Below are positions 10,959 to 19,480 of a stretch of DNA of 27,809 bases, piece by piece; positions within the stretch are counted from its first letter, which is position 1; the number at the start of each line of letters is the position of its first letter. The position numbers were made by a program, and so were the translations under genes. This DNA is from Echinostoma caproni (Eukaryota; Platyhelminthes; Trematoda; Plagiorchiida; Echinostomatidae). The stretch covers positions 1 to 27,809 of the forward strand of contig UZAN01000006.1 in NCBI GenBank assembly GCA_900618425.1. Direction: 5' to 3'. The notes beneath the pieces were generated by a model, which saw only the letters and a program-made list of their open reading frames with translations, did no database searches and was not told where the DNA came from.

Positions 10959-11956
10959 TCACACTGGAATCCATTTTATGCTGTCTTTTTTAATTCGAAT
11001 GTCCTCAGCACTTAATCCAGGCGTCGTCTTGTCCCGTGAGTTAACCGAATGCTGTCCCTCCACTGGTGCCTCCTGCACTGAGAGCATCGGTCTTGCCGTC
11101 GGACCATTCGCGACTGCGCTTGCCCAGCTAGTTGACCTCCTAGGACATTGAGCGTTTGGCCTCATCGTCGCTGCCGGGCTGGAAGCGGTTTTTGGATTAT
11201 CGGATGGAATCTTGCTCTTTTTCTGCAAGTAATGTTTTGCTTTTTACTGATTTTACCAACTTTACCTCAAGTGGCTTCCTTCATAGGCCTCTTGGGTTCG
11301 GTGGAGCTAGTCTGGCCATCAATGGCTTTCACATAATCATGAGGAAACTACCTACTAATGGTACCTACACTTTGAGCCTTTATAATCGGTCTTAGTGCGG
11401 GAACATGTATATTTACTCCCCCTTCCACTGGTGAACTTTGTGAGCCTGAGTTCGACGTGATCCTAACAGGATTACCTGTGGTTATTTCTACCCTCGAGAG
11501 GACGACCTCCCTAAGGTGCACACCGGAGAAGACCGCAAACAGCGACCTCGACCCACCCACTCTGTCGTGTTTCCATAGGCCAGTGGGATGAACGTTGATA
11601 TTTGGAATGCTTGCAGGCATCCCAACCATTCTAAAGATATTCTGCAGGCACATTCTGTCAGATTCTAGCCTAGTATTGCTTCCACGTGTAAACGGCTCTC
11701 AGATCGTGGAAGATTATATTATATTATAACATCATTTGGGTGAAGTTCCTAACCATTTTAATTATCTCTTGAGGACTTCCGTTTGCGAAATGAGAGCTAC
11801 TACATCCTCAGGTGCTTCAGCCGCCTTACATGGTCTGTGGCTTCCATTCGTCTCAAACTTTGCTCCCTCAGTCCTCCTCAGATTGCCTAATCCTTCATAA
11901 TCTGGAGCATTATTGCGCGAAAGCCTTGCAGCGATCACACGCACAAACACATACAC
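10959..11956 (-). pseudogene. LINE B ORF1-like region, frameshifted
   Basis: Three adjacent minus-strand open frames (11956-11762, 11653-11348 and 11228-10959) read as pieces of one protein. The central piece has VHPTGLWKHDRVGGSRS followed by a REVVLSR block, a pattern I associate with ORF1 proteins of platyhelminth LINEs. The last piece is serine-, proline- and alanine-rich, like a linker. ORF1 proteins bind the element's RNA. The assignment rests on position directly upstream of endonuclease and RT and on this one block, so it is moderate. Stops and frame changes rule out a working protein. Confidence 0.45.
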
Positions 11957-12973
11957 TTTAGTTTCTTATTCTGAATATGGATTAAGATGTCCAGCTGCAA
12001 CTCTCACATTCATCTTTTTTAAATGAATTGGTCACGGCTGATAAATTCAAATATTTTACAGGATTTGGTGATGATGAGGTTATCTCCAATCATGCTAGAC
12101 ATCTAGCCTCTGGGGTCATGTTCTGTTTTGTTTAATAGGTGAAACAGTAGAAACATTTTACGAAACATGGCATGAGATATTGTTGTCATGGCATGCAATC
12201 GATTAATCTAAAGAGAGATCCAAACTCATATTAGTCAGTTTCAGGGAACCTGGACTTTAAGTCCGTTCTATGATATTAATTGAGATCAGCTCGTTGTAAA
12301 CATTTAATGAAGTAAATAGATGTATCTGTGTCCGTTTGTGGTTTTGCTTGAATTTCAGCATTATACACTTTCCTTTTGCAAATTTTACTGGTGAAAAGTA
12401 TACGCATAAGTGGGAAACAATGTCCATGTGAAAAGGTTAGTCGCACGGACAACGGTGAACTTCATCTAACCTGACTACTGGCAAGCAATGAAGTAGTCAG
12501 TGTATCAGAATGTCATTCGCCATGTTCGACACCTCACGGCAGACCTAAACTGTTTAAAAATTTTCCCTTAAACCTTTAAGCAATATATCTGATGGTGCAT
12601 CATGGTTTGGAAAGCGTAACGGAATATGGATACTGCTCGGAGGGCAGCGGGTGGGGGTGAAAGTAGTCTATTTTTGAATTTGAATCGTCATTCTGGAGAC
12701 CGGGTCCAACCGTTGAAAACGTTTGAAGCGATGCTTGAATGATACTGTGGTACGCTACAGTTCATAGCTGAGTTAATCTGAGTTCTGTTTCCCGTTCTGA
12801 ACGACCTGGAAGCAACGACAGCTAATCATAATCCCATCAACACTTGTAGTGCCTTCACACAGATCGGAAACACATGTAGAACCACAAAATAGAGTAATAC
12901 GAAGCACATGGAATTACAGCGGTTCAACGTGACTCACGGGGGATGCCAATAAAAGTAATAAAAGTTAATAAAA
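11957..12973. other. Gene-less stretch
   Basis: No gene or element recognised. A few A/T-rich runs and a G-rich patch near 12644-12660 are all that stands out. Confidence 0.45.
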
Positions 12974-13237
12974 TCAAAAGTCTGTCATTTCAACAACTGC
13001 ATCAGTTTTCGTCTTGATTCCCTTTGATCTCGTTTTGGTCTTCTTTCGGCTGCTCATGCCAAATTGATGCTGAATTACCTGAAAGGCAATCGGAAGGGAA
13101 ATTATAGTTAGGAGCGGCAGGTTCGGTCGGCCTCGATACACTAAAATACGTCTTGTAAGATACTCTGTCGTATTTTCACCTTTCAAATGTAGTTGATAAT
13201 AGATCATTTTTCCATTTGCCGTTTGCATTACCGGCAC
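12974..13237 (-). CDS. Unidentified open frame with a basic C-terminus
   Basis: An 87-codon minus-strand frame whose end is very basic (SSRKKTKTRSKGIKTKTDA), followed by VVEMTDF and a TGA. The middle is hydrophobic (LPLLTIISLPIAF), and that part also looks like a T/C-rich tract ending in CAG before GTAATTCAG, so it could instead be intron sequence before a short last exon. I recognise no domain. It overlaps the plus-strand frame at 13216. It could be the end of a host gene, a decayed element or chance. Confidence 0.2.
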   Translation of the reverse strand: MPVMQTANGKMIYYQLHLKGENTTEYLTRRILVYRGRPNLPLLTIISLPIAFQVIQHQFGMSSRKKTKTRSKGIKTKTDAVVEMTDF

Positions 13238-13674
13238 ACCTGAAGTTCATCATCCATCTAGGCGAAACCAAGGAACCAAGTGAATTCATCAAGGAATGCA
13301 GTCAGTCGTCCGAAGGAATATTAGGTCTTACGTCGGTACCACATCGAATTGAACAATCGGCCATTGTAACGTTACAGTCTAAACCAACTATATACTTGTC
13401 GTTGCATAATTATTTTATTCGAAAGGAATGTTGCCCACACGAAGTGCACTACTCCGGAAAAGAGAAGGGGATGCTTGAATCGTTCGTCAGCCAAATGATC
13501 CCAAAGTGCAGTCAAAATAAGTGGTCCAAACTGTTACGTACGGCGTGTCACTCCAAATATCTTGGTCATTTTCCAGAACACCCAAAGATAAACTCAGATC
13601 AAATAATTGTTGAAATACTGTCACTTGAACCACAGTTTCGCAGTCCCGGGCAGAGGGCACAAATTGGAAGTTGA
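13216..13674 (+). CDS. Unidentified 152-codon open frame
   Basis: This is one of the longest uninterrupted frames in the window outside recognised genes. It encodes a soluble, mixed-charge sequence with several cysteines and histidines (for example KECCPHEVHYSG in the middle) but no pattern I can assign. There is no clear splice site at either end, no second exon and no LINE or transposase block. A minus-strand frame of 69 codons lies opposite its end. It could be an exon, part of an unknown element or chance. Confidence 0.2.
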   Translation: MPFALPAHLKFIIHLGETKEPSEFIKECSQSSEGILGLTSVPHRIEQSAIVTLQSKPTIYLSLHNYFIRKECCPHEVHYSGKEKGMLESFVSQMIPKCSQNKWSKLLRTACHSKYLGHFPEHPKINSDQIIVEILSLEPQFRSPGQRAQIGS

Positions 13675-15168
13675 CATTCACTTCGAGAACCGGCACAACT
13701 AAACGACGGATATAACACCTGTCTGTGGCGAGACCATCGATATTCTGAAAAGTACGTTAGTAAACTGTGCACAGCGACATAACACACTGAAAAAAACACC
13801 AAGATATCCTGACAATGGAGCGCTTGCAGAAACTAAAAGAGGTGAATGTTATTTGCTAGACCGACGATGAAACCTCAAAGGCAGATTGGAAAGCGAACAG
13901 CCCGCAGGTGAGTAAGCGCAGAGTAGTGAAAGCCAACTTGCATTGACCACCCAGGTGGTCTTGGTTCGTTTAAACGACATAGTCCAAGTAAGCAAAAGGC
14001 ACTCACGTAGAGAGGATGAATCAAGTCACTACGGAGTTTCCCCAGACTCTTAGAAGACTAAGTGGGCCTTCCATAAGGGGTTGCTTATGCGTGTCAACAT
14101 TGTTGTCTTCCGAAACCGCGGAATTTTGCAACACGTGGTTATCCGCCACGAAGCGGAAACGAAATGGTCCGTCAATGTCCCAAAATATTTCGGTAGATCA
14201 ATAAAATGACAACTGGGAGAAGATCGATAAAAAAACATGTCTGCAGTCCGTCGAGGTTACGCTACTTGTCCCTTTTGAAAATAAGTAGATTTGGAGCGTA
14301 GCCATTACAGCTAAACGCGAGCCTATAAAAACCTGACCACGGTTGTAAGAAATGAGTTTTCAATAACCTTAAAGTCCTAGATCTATGGGTGGATTACCGC
14401 ATGATTCTTTCGCAATGGTGTTCTCCTTTGGTTTCATGGTGTCATTTTCTTCGGCTTTGCGGCTAGTGTTGTGTGGAAAAAGCAAGAGGATGTTGATGCA
14501 TCTCTTGGAGCGGTAATGGCTAAAGCGGACGAACTTATGCGGAACCGAGAAGTTTTTAGTTTATTTTTGTTTTGAGAAAACACTGATAGAATATTGAACA
14601 TCAATTCACACCATATCACGATTTCCGATAATTTTCTTCTCACTGTTGATTCTAGTGATGCGTAAAAGAGCAGCTAGGTAAATCAAAATCTACTTCGGAT
14701 AAAAAATGGGCATTTTACTTTCCGGGAACCATGTCAACATTGGAAGTATGCTGGTTGATGAACTTTGCAACTGCGGTGGTCGTGGTTCAATATTACCGAC
14801 GTTGGTGTTGACGGGGGGGGGGTGGTGGAAGGAGAAGAGTAGATAGACAGATGTTCAGTGGCTGGAGCATTTATTTTTCAAGAAGTGTTTTTATCTTCCT
14901 AAAAGGCCGGTTTGAGTCGATATAAACGGACGAAGATCTCACCCTTAACCTTTATTATTATTATTGTTATATTTATGCGTGATTACGCTCTGTGGCTTGG
15001 TGTGCGATGCTTGTAAACGTATACAAGTGCTGTAAACAAGATGGAAGATGTGTTGTTTTTCAGTTCACTTCCTTTTATTGAATATATGATATGATCTTCA
15101 GGAAGGGGGAAGCGACAAATCAGAGGGCTACCATACAAAATAGATAGGGGAAAATCACAGTGTTTTTG
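13675..15168. other. Gene-less stretch with simple repeats
   Basis: No gene recognised. It contains a run of ten G residues at 14813-14822 followed by GGTGG-rich DNA, and a (TTA)n tract at 14951-14964. A good donor-like CAGGTGAGTAAG occurs near 13905-13916 with no convincing exon attached. Confidence 0.45.
14813..14822 (+). repeat. Poly(G) run of ten
   Basis: Ten consecutive G residues, followed by GGTGG-type sequence. Such runs are unstable and prone to sequencing length error. Confidence 0.85.
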
Positions 15169-15200
15169 TTGGTGTTGTTGGTGATGGTGATGGTGGTGGT
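15169..15200 (-). repeat. (CAC/CAT/CAA)n imperfect microsatellite
   Basis: On the minus strand this is an imperfect run of CAC, CAT and CAA triplets. It makes a histidine/glutamine string in the open frame 15369-14983, which is otherwise unrecognised and probably not a gene. Confidence 0.7.
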
Positions 15201-15254
15201 ATTCGTACACACGTCCTCCGAGGCGATAATTTGTTGACGTTATCACTCGGCCAC
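15199..15254 (-). mobile_element. Possible tRNA-derived SINE head, degraded
   Basis: On the minus strand the sequence has a box A-like TGGCCGAGTGATAACG and, about 40 bases on, a box B-like GTACGAATACC. This is the spacing of a Pol III internal promoter. It is followed by the histidine-coding microsatellite. No hammerhead motif follows, unlike the two clear SINE copies at 16.3 and 18.7 kb. Confidence 0.25.
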
Positions 15255-15970
15255 CACCGTAGATGCAAAGCACAGGCTTATTCGGTGCATAGACGGATAC
15301 TGCTTGCTGCCTTGTGGAATCATTGCGCACCTGACGCATATGGTGTGTCATTCGCTGTGCGAATTCCACATAGGTGAAACTACCCCAAGTCCTAGGTGAT
15401 ACGAATTTCCCTGGTAAACATAACGTGCAGCCGAAAATAAGAGCTGCTTGTGTAGTGTGTAAGTCAACCTTTATTGCACGTCAAACACTCAACAGGGCGA
15501 ACAGGTCACTGAAAACCGGAGTGAGTCTTGAGGGCCACTTTGAGTTGTCGATTATAACATCCCACCAGTCCGATTGAAGAGGGAATGAACGCAGTTATGT
15601 AAGCGTGTTTTCCGCCTAAAATAATGAGTAAAGTTTAGAAAGCACCTGCAAAGAGGGAACTTCTATCTGGGATGAGGGTTACCGAGCATCCGTTTATCAC
15701 TACCCAAAGCTTCAGAGATGTATTATGCGTCATTTAGGATGAGCAATTAGGTAGGTGAATCCTCCTGATGGTGACATGAATTTGTTGGAAGCTGACGGCT
15801 GTGCTATCACAAATCCCGGGATGTATCGTGATACGGCGCAGGATCTTACAACTTATGCACTCAGGATCTGTGGTGATTCGCGTCAGGATACGCTCTGGTT
15901 AAAAACTGAATTCTGTGCTTCCCATCAATCACGTGCTTAGTGCAACTTGGATAAAAAAGCAAGCTGGCAC

Positions 15971-16008
15971 GCTATCCTTCGGACTTCAACTTCAAGCACA
16001 AACCTCAG
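15971..16008 (-). repeat. Inverted fragment of the ribozyme SINE 3' part
   Basis: These 38 bases are the reverse complement, with a few mismatches, of 16423-16460 in the 3' part of the SINE at 16250-16464 (shared block TTCAAGCACA and CCTTCGGACTTCA). It is therefore a truncated copy of the same SINE in the opposite orientation. Confidence 0.8.
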
Positions 16009-16280
16009 TCAAATCAATCAATATCAATTATCCCAAACACACTACTCACAAGTAACTGAGTCAAATGCAAAGATCAATCAAGCCCGGTAGGTATGTGGCA
16101 AGTCAGCCCGTATCCTGAATGCAAGTCCTGATTTAATGGGAGGCTTTCGACTGAAGTTAACAGGTTGTTATCTGTGTCTCTCTTTGTTGCTGTCGAGCCA
16201 AATGAACTGACTGACCATTACTGAAGACAACATGAACAAACATGAATTGGCAATTGGGCTCAGCCATTGCGTGAGCTAGT

Positions 16281-16331
16281 TGGCACAGTGGTAACATACG
16301 CCTTCCAAGCGGTGGGCCGGAGTTCAAATCC
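16281..16331 (+). promoter_or_regulatory. Pol III internal promoter (box A and box B) of SINE copy 1
   Basis: Box A is TGGCACAGTGG at 16281-16291, a full match to the TRGYNNARNGG pattern. Box B is GAGTTCAAATCC at 16320-16331, one or two changes from GGTTCGANTCC. The sequence between them is tRNA-like but cannot fold as an intact tRNA. Confidence 0.7.
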
Positions 16332-16350
16332 CGGACGGGACGGTATATAT

Positions 16351-16395
16351 GCACTACTGATGAACTCTAATAAGAGCGAAACTCAAGTCTAATGC
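16351..16395 (+). ncRNA. Hammerhead ribozyme motif, copy 1 (slightly decayed)
   Basis: The conserved core is complete: CTGATGA at 16357-16363 and GAAA at 16378-16381, with a GTC cleavage triplet at 16387-16389. Stem I is GCACTA (16351-16356) with TAATGC (16390-16395), five of six pairs. Stem II is ACTC / GAGC around a six-base loop, three of four pairs, the outer A-C pair being lost. Stem III is the near-palindrome ACTCAAGT, three pairs with no real loop. The ribozyme would cut its own RNA after the C at 16389. The mismatches suggest weak or no activity. The very short stem III matches the minimal type I hammerheads of metazoan retroelements. Confidence 0.75.
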
Positions 16396-16851
16396 TTCCG
16401 AGTGTATGGTTGAATCGGTGAACTGAGGATTGTGCTTGAAGGTGAAGTCCGAAGGACAGTCAGGCAAATCAATCAATACCATTAGTTTCACTTTGACGTG
16501 TTTAGTATTAAGTGTTACATTGGTCAGCAAAGGATATGGAAGATGATGTAAAAAAAACTTTGGGATACCGAGTTTTCAGCATTTCAGCCGCTTCCGTTGG
16601 AGTGATTGCAACTCTCCCAGCGCATCTCAGTGCACTCCTTCTGATTAGATACCTGTGCCATCATTGGTCGGCATTAACGTTTGCTGGCTATTGGAGAAGA
16701 TTTCGACCATAATCTATGTTCTGAACACATAAAATTATTGCAGCATATGTGTATGCAGTCAAGAAACCCTTTTGAGTCGAAACGTTGAGGACGCGCTTGT
16801 GTGAATGGCTTCGATTACTACGTAAAAGATAGGTAGCGAAGTAGAAGAAAT

Positions 16852-17325
16852 ACTGGAGGTAACTTGGTTACGTACACCAATGCCTCCTGGAGCGGTGATT
16901 CAGAATTTACATTTAACTATTCTGAATAACTTGTTGGATGTTTATCCCTTCCTTGTAATCCCAACTTCTCCTATCACCAAATTACAATTATTACTAATGT
17001 GTATATATGTCCCACCTACTCTCAGACGGGAATTACTGCTTTCTTCAATTTCCATATCCTGATTTTGGTCCCATTATTAAATGAAAATCATCACTTTTTC
17101 GTTGGTGATTTCAGTCATGCAAGAACCAACCTTTCCATGCTTCCGTTTAGTCTATCCGACCTGTTCTATTATCCTACCAGAGTTATTTATGTGCTGGACA
17201 CAGTGATCACAAATCATCCCAAATAATTCTCTTTCAAACTAATGGCCCCGATTACCTTCAGTGACTATTGTTTCCTTCTAATTAGACAAAAGGTATACTC
17301 TTGCTCCGCCTATCAAACCACGTAA
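16852..17325 (+). pseudogene. LINE C endonuclease domain with internal stops
   Basis: One plus-strand frame from 16852 to 17325, broken by only two stops, carries the endonuclease. It begins GGNLVTYTNASWSGDSEF, then NVYICPTYS, LLNENHHFFVGDFSHA (GDFN motif with N changed to S), YYPTRVIYVLDTVITNHP (PTR and LD-V-TN block), and, after a stop at 17224, ITFSDYCFLLIRQKVYS (SDH motif with H changed to Y). Loss of both the asparagine and the histidine means catalysis would be gone even without the stops. Confidence 0.75.
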
Positions 17326-17499
17326 AACTCAATCTAAGAAATTTTTTTCACTTTTTCACTCACCATAGAAATCCTATAGCAATTGGTCAGTCTTAGTTTG
17401 GTTCTTGTTCATCGTTTTCTAAATGTGTCATTCTTTTCACTGTAGCCATGAAGTCAATCTTTCACTCTTTCTGCTCCATAGAAACGCTTGTATTTTGGC

Positions 17500-18044
17500 A
17501 ACGGTAGAACTGCCCCTACCTTTGTGAAATAAATAAGAGGGCATAAAGAAAGGGTCTACAAATCTCGCTAAGCATCATTTCAAAGTGCTACTGCGACTTT
17601 ATCACCGCTAAGATAACACGTTTGAAAGCAAACTTCGTAGCCCAAATTCTGTGAACAGAGAACACCAAGCTTACATGGCAAGTTAATCCACTTCTCTGTG
17701 GGCAGAAAAGAAAACATTGTAACATCAGGGTGAATGTCAACGGCCTCAACGCTAGCTTCTTATACCCGTCAAACGAGATTCAGCTTTTGTCCTTCCTGTT
17801 CCTTGGTTCCGATCCGGTGCCACTTTCTAATGAGGAAATCTTTAAGTTTCCGCGGTCATCGAAAACAACCTCGGATGCATGCCCTCGTGATTTCAATCTG
17901 GCGCTTATAAAATTTGGAGCAGTTTCCCTGGTCAATGCGATGCCATTGTTCCTTAATAAGTTCCTGTCTTACGGTAGATTCCTGATTCTCGGGGTCATGT
18001 TACCATTAGTCTTATCCAAAAGCCTCATTGTCAACCGTTCTTGA
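17500..18044 (+). pseudogene. LINE C RT, N-terminal part, broken
   Basis: From about 17500 the plus strand reads RGHKERVYKS, then LIHFSVGRKENIV in a broken frame. From 17730 a 104-codon frame follows with FKFPRSSKTTSDACP, FNLALIKFGAVSLVNAMPLF and LNKFLSYGRF. This matches the segment of LINE RTs with the pattern SPGPD--P--L--------PL--LFN-SL--G--P. The reading ends at a stop at 18044, next to the nested insertion. Confidence 0.7.
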
Positions 18045-18154
18045 GAAACGGCTTCGTCCTGGGTAGGTATCAGGTTAACTGACAAGTTCATACTGAGTCA
18101 CTTGCAGTCACTTACTACAATTTACATGGTGAATGCTTGGATTAGCCCATTCGA

Positions 18155-18620
18155 TGGTTAAGAGGCTGGGGTGCCCCTAGTCTACGAGATGACGAACACC
18201 ACAGAACGACGTTTCAGCTTTCGGACAATTGTGATCAATCAAACTTTCCGGGTAATCTCAGTAAAGCGCATACGTGTCACAGCTTCCAGACTACAAACAA
18301 TAGGTCGATTGTACCAACCACTCAGAAACCGTGCGGCCTAGGCAGAAGCTGAACAATGCCAAAAAATACTAGCACGCGATTGGCACGGGCTTGGATAACC
18401 AGTGAGCTTGTTTTGCATCTATTATTTAATCTCCCTGATTTCTTTCAATCAATCAGCTGCTATTCCTGGGGCTTTTTCCTCACTGCTCTGTTCTGTGGGA
18501 TACTATCGTGCAAGTACCAGTGTGATCCAGTGCTTACGTGGCATCCGTGATTGGTAATCCGCAATTTGTATTTTGTGATCAGTGAGTACAACAATTACTA
18601 CAATTATTATAATTACTACA
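18155..18620 (+). mobile_element. Retroelement 3' tail, copy 1 (plus strand), nested in LINE C
   Basis: About 465 bases resemble, with many mismatches, the reverse complement of 19753-20300. Shared blocks include CGCGATTGGCA, TTTAATCTCCCT, TCCTGGGGCCTTTTCC-like and GTGCTTACGTGRC-like sequence, and both copies end in a run of TAC/ATT triplets. The end in a simple triplet run is typical of a non-LTR element's 3' end. No RT is attached. It separates the two halves of the LINE C RT. Confidence 0.65.
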
Positions 18621-18623
18621 GCA

Positions 18624-18742
18624 GCAGTGCGTACTTTTTGTGTCCCCGTCAGGACTTGAACCACTCAGGGGTAAGGGTTTGAAGTTCCGACCCGAAGATT
18701 CGCGGTTCGAGTCCTGACGGGGACACAAAAAGTATGCACTGC
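18624..18742. repeat. 39-base near-perfect inverted repeat with 41-base loop
   Basis: 18624-18662 is the reverse complement of 18704-18742 with two mismatches in 39. The right arm holds SINE box B and the first strand of hammerhead stem I. The left arm is therefore an inverted piece of the same SINE, ending exactly at that stem. Confidence 0.92.
18704..18714 (+). promoter_or_regulatory. Pol III box B of SINE copy 2
   Basis: GGTTCGAGTCC is a perfect match to the box B consensus GGTTCGANTCC. A convincing box A is not preserved upstream, so Pol III activity is doubtful. Confidence 0.75.
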
Positions 18743-18780
18743 TGATGAGTACCAAACAGGACGAAACAGCTGTCCAGTGC
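18736..18780 (+). ncRNA. Hammerhead ribozyme motif, copy 2 (complete core)
   Basis: Stem I is six perfect pairs: GCACTG (18736-18741) with CAGTGC (18775-18780). The core is CTGATGA (18742-18748) and GAAA (18763-18766). Stem II is GTAC / GGAC around a six-base loop (CAAACA), three of four pairs. Stem III is the eight-base palindrome ACAGCTGT (18766-18773), which includes the required A-T pair next to the cleavage site. The GTC triplet (18772-18774) puts cleavage after C 18774. Every invariant core base is present. The loopless stem III is typical of the minimal type I hammerheads of schistosome and Penelope-like retroelements, which are thought to work best as dimers. The upstream inverted repeat could pair with the stem I 5' strand and compete with folding. 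Confidence 0.88.
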
Positions 18781-18795
18781 TCTTTGCAGGTTATC

Positions 18796-19480
18796 ACAAA
18801 CATTTCCATCGCACTTAATATAATTCCCTATGACCCCCTTCAGTTTGCACATAAACCCAATAGATCTTTAGGGACTTTTTCCACCCCTTCACCGATACAA
18901 AAGTATGCTGACGATGCCGTTTTGGATGAGATCGTTTCCTCTCCTTCGGAATTTGATTGCTTCATTGAAAATCTATCCCGGGTTGAACAGTTCTCCAAAG
19001 AATCTTGTCTTAGTCCTAACATAGAAATGTGCCCAGAGTGTATCTTCAAGATTTCCCACCCATTATTCCCAACGGATTATGATGCGCTTAATTGTAACCC
19101 TCTGACTACTCTGAGTACTTTGGTGTCACCATCAACTCTTGTATGGGGAAACTGAGGTACTTCACTTTTCAGCTAGGGAATCTCAGCTAAATCCAACCCC
19201 CATAGTCAGTTTCATCCTTCTTTGTTCACCAATGAGTCTTCCCAATTTTACTCTATTGCTCCTCTGTAGTGTTTCCCGGTCTTCTAAAACCAGATAAAAA
19301 ACCCAATGTTGTGGGTTTGTATTAATTAGTCATGTGTTCTTGATTTTAGTTGGTTCATTAATCATGGAACCTATTTGTCATGACCTCCACACTTGTATCA
19401 AATTAGCCAATAAGATTCTAGGGAACCTTCATTCACTGCGACTTTCGCTGTCTTTTGTGAGGAGTCTTGAACGACAGTGG
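18796..19480 (+). pseudogene. LINE C RT, C-terminal part, internally deleted
   Basis: The frame resumes with DPLQFAHKPNRS (family P-QFAY-PNRS) and goes almost directly to IQKYADDAVLDEIVSS, with the catalytic YADD at 18904-18915. It then reads FDCFIENLSRVEQFSKE and SPNIEMCPECIF (the W---N-L-LN--KC-E--F block in degraded form). The palm segment with the first catalytic aspartate, normally between these blocks, is missing. Beyond 19155 broken frames continue with HDLHTCIKLANKILGNLHSL near 19380-19440, a typical C-terminal block. Confidence 0.75.

Larger units (their letters stand above)
9075..11956 (-). mobile_element. LINE remnant B (ORF1-like, endonuclease stub, RT), broken
   Basis: Read on the minus strand, the order is that of a two-ORF non-LTR retrotransposon. 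It has an ORF1-like region (11956-10959), the N-terminal piece of an endonuclease (10860-10729), then RT blocks down to its C-terminal region near 9080. The endonuclease is joined almost directly to sequence that belongs just before the RT, so most of the endonuclease has been deleted. Frames change repeatedly. Its protein sequence differs from LINE A and LINE C, so it is a different family; the RT looks CR1-like. No poly(A) or target-site duplication was found. Confidence 0.75.
16250..16464 (+). mobile_element. tRNA-derived SINE with hammerhead ribozyme, copy 1
   Basis: A short retroelement with no protein. A tRNA-like head (Pol III boxes at 16281-16291 and 16320-16331) is followed within 25 bases by a hammerhead ribozyme motif (16351-16395) and a 3' region ending near 16464. 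Schistosome Sm-alpha elements have exactly this organisation: Pol III boxes, then a hammerhead. SINEs of this sort move using LINE machinery. This copy carries several point changes, so it is old. Its 5' limit is not sharp. An inverted piece of the 3' part lies at 15971-16008. Confidence 0.75.
16010..16478 (+). repeat. 14-base direct repeats flanking the SINE
   Basis: The 14-mer CAAATCAATCAATA occurs at 16010-16023 and again at 16465-16478, directly after the SINE-like sequence on both sides. It may be the target-site duplication of the SINE insertion, or simply its own CAAT-type 3' tail, because the inverted fragment at 15971-16008 also abuts it. Confidence 0.5.
18663..18800 (+). mobile_element. 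tRNA-derived SINE with hammerhead ribozyme, copy 2
   Basis: The sequence before 18704 is tRNA-like (GGGGTAAGGGTTTGAAG, a worn box A region). It is followed by a perfect box B, a short A-rich linker, a complete hammerhead motif at 18736-18780, and a TTTGCAGGTT-type 3' part. It has the same architecture as copy 1 at 16250-16464 but is better preserved in the ribozyme. Its 5' side has been rearranged: an inverted copy of the box B-to-stem I segment lies directly upstream, giving the 39-base hairpin. It is nested in LINE C. Confidence 0.75.
16852..19480 (+). mobile_element. LINE remnant C (endonuclease + RT), broken and interrupted by a nested insertion
   Basis: A plus-strand non-LTR retrotransposon of a family different from A and B. 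Endonuclease blocks run at 16852-17325, RT N-terminal blocks at about 17500-18044, and RT C-terminal blocks at 18796-19480. Between 18047 and about 18795 the LINE is interrupted by a retroelement tail and a ribozyme SINE. Stops and frame changes are frequent, so the element is dead. The 3' end is not sharp. Confidence 0.75.

Noticed and set aside
13905..13954. Strong donor CAGGTGAGTAAG with a CAG acceptor about 45 bases on, a possible micro-intron
   Set aside because: The exon on each side is short and soon hits stops; no protein homology supports it.
14983..15369. 128-codon minus-strand frame with a histidine/glutamine run
   Set aside because: The histidine run is a CAC/CAT microsatellite and no domain is recognisable; part of it looks like a degraded SINE head.
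16262..16335. A functional tRNA gene
   Set aside because: Box A and box B are present, but acceptor and anticodon stems do not pair and the sequence runs straight into a ribozyme; this is a SINE head.
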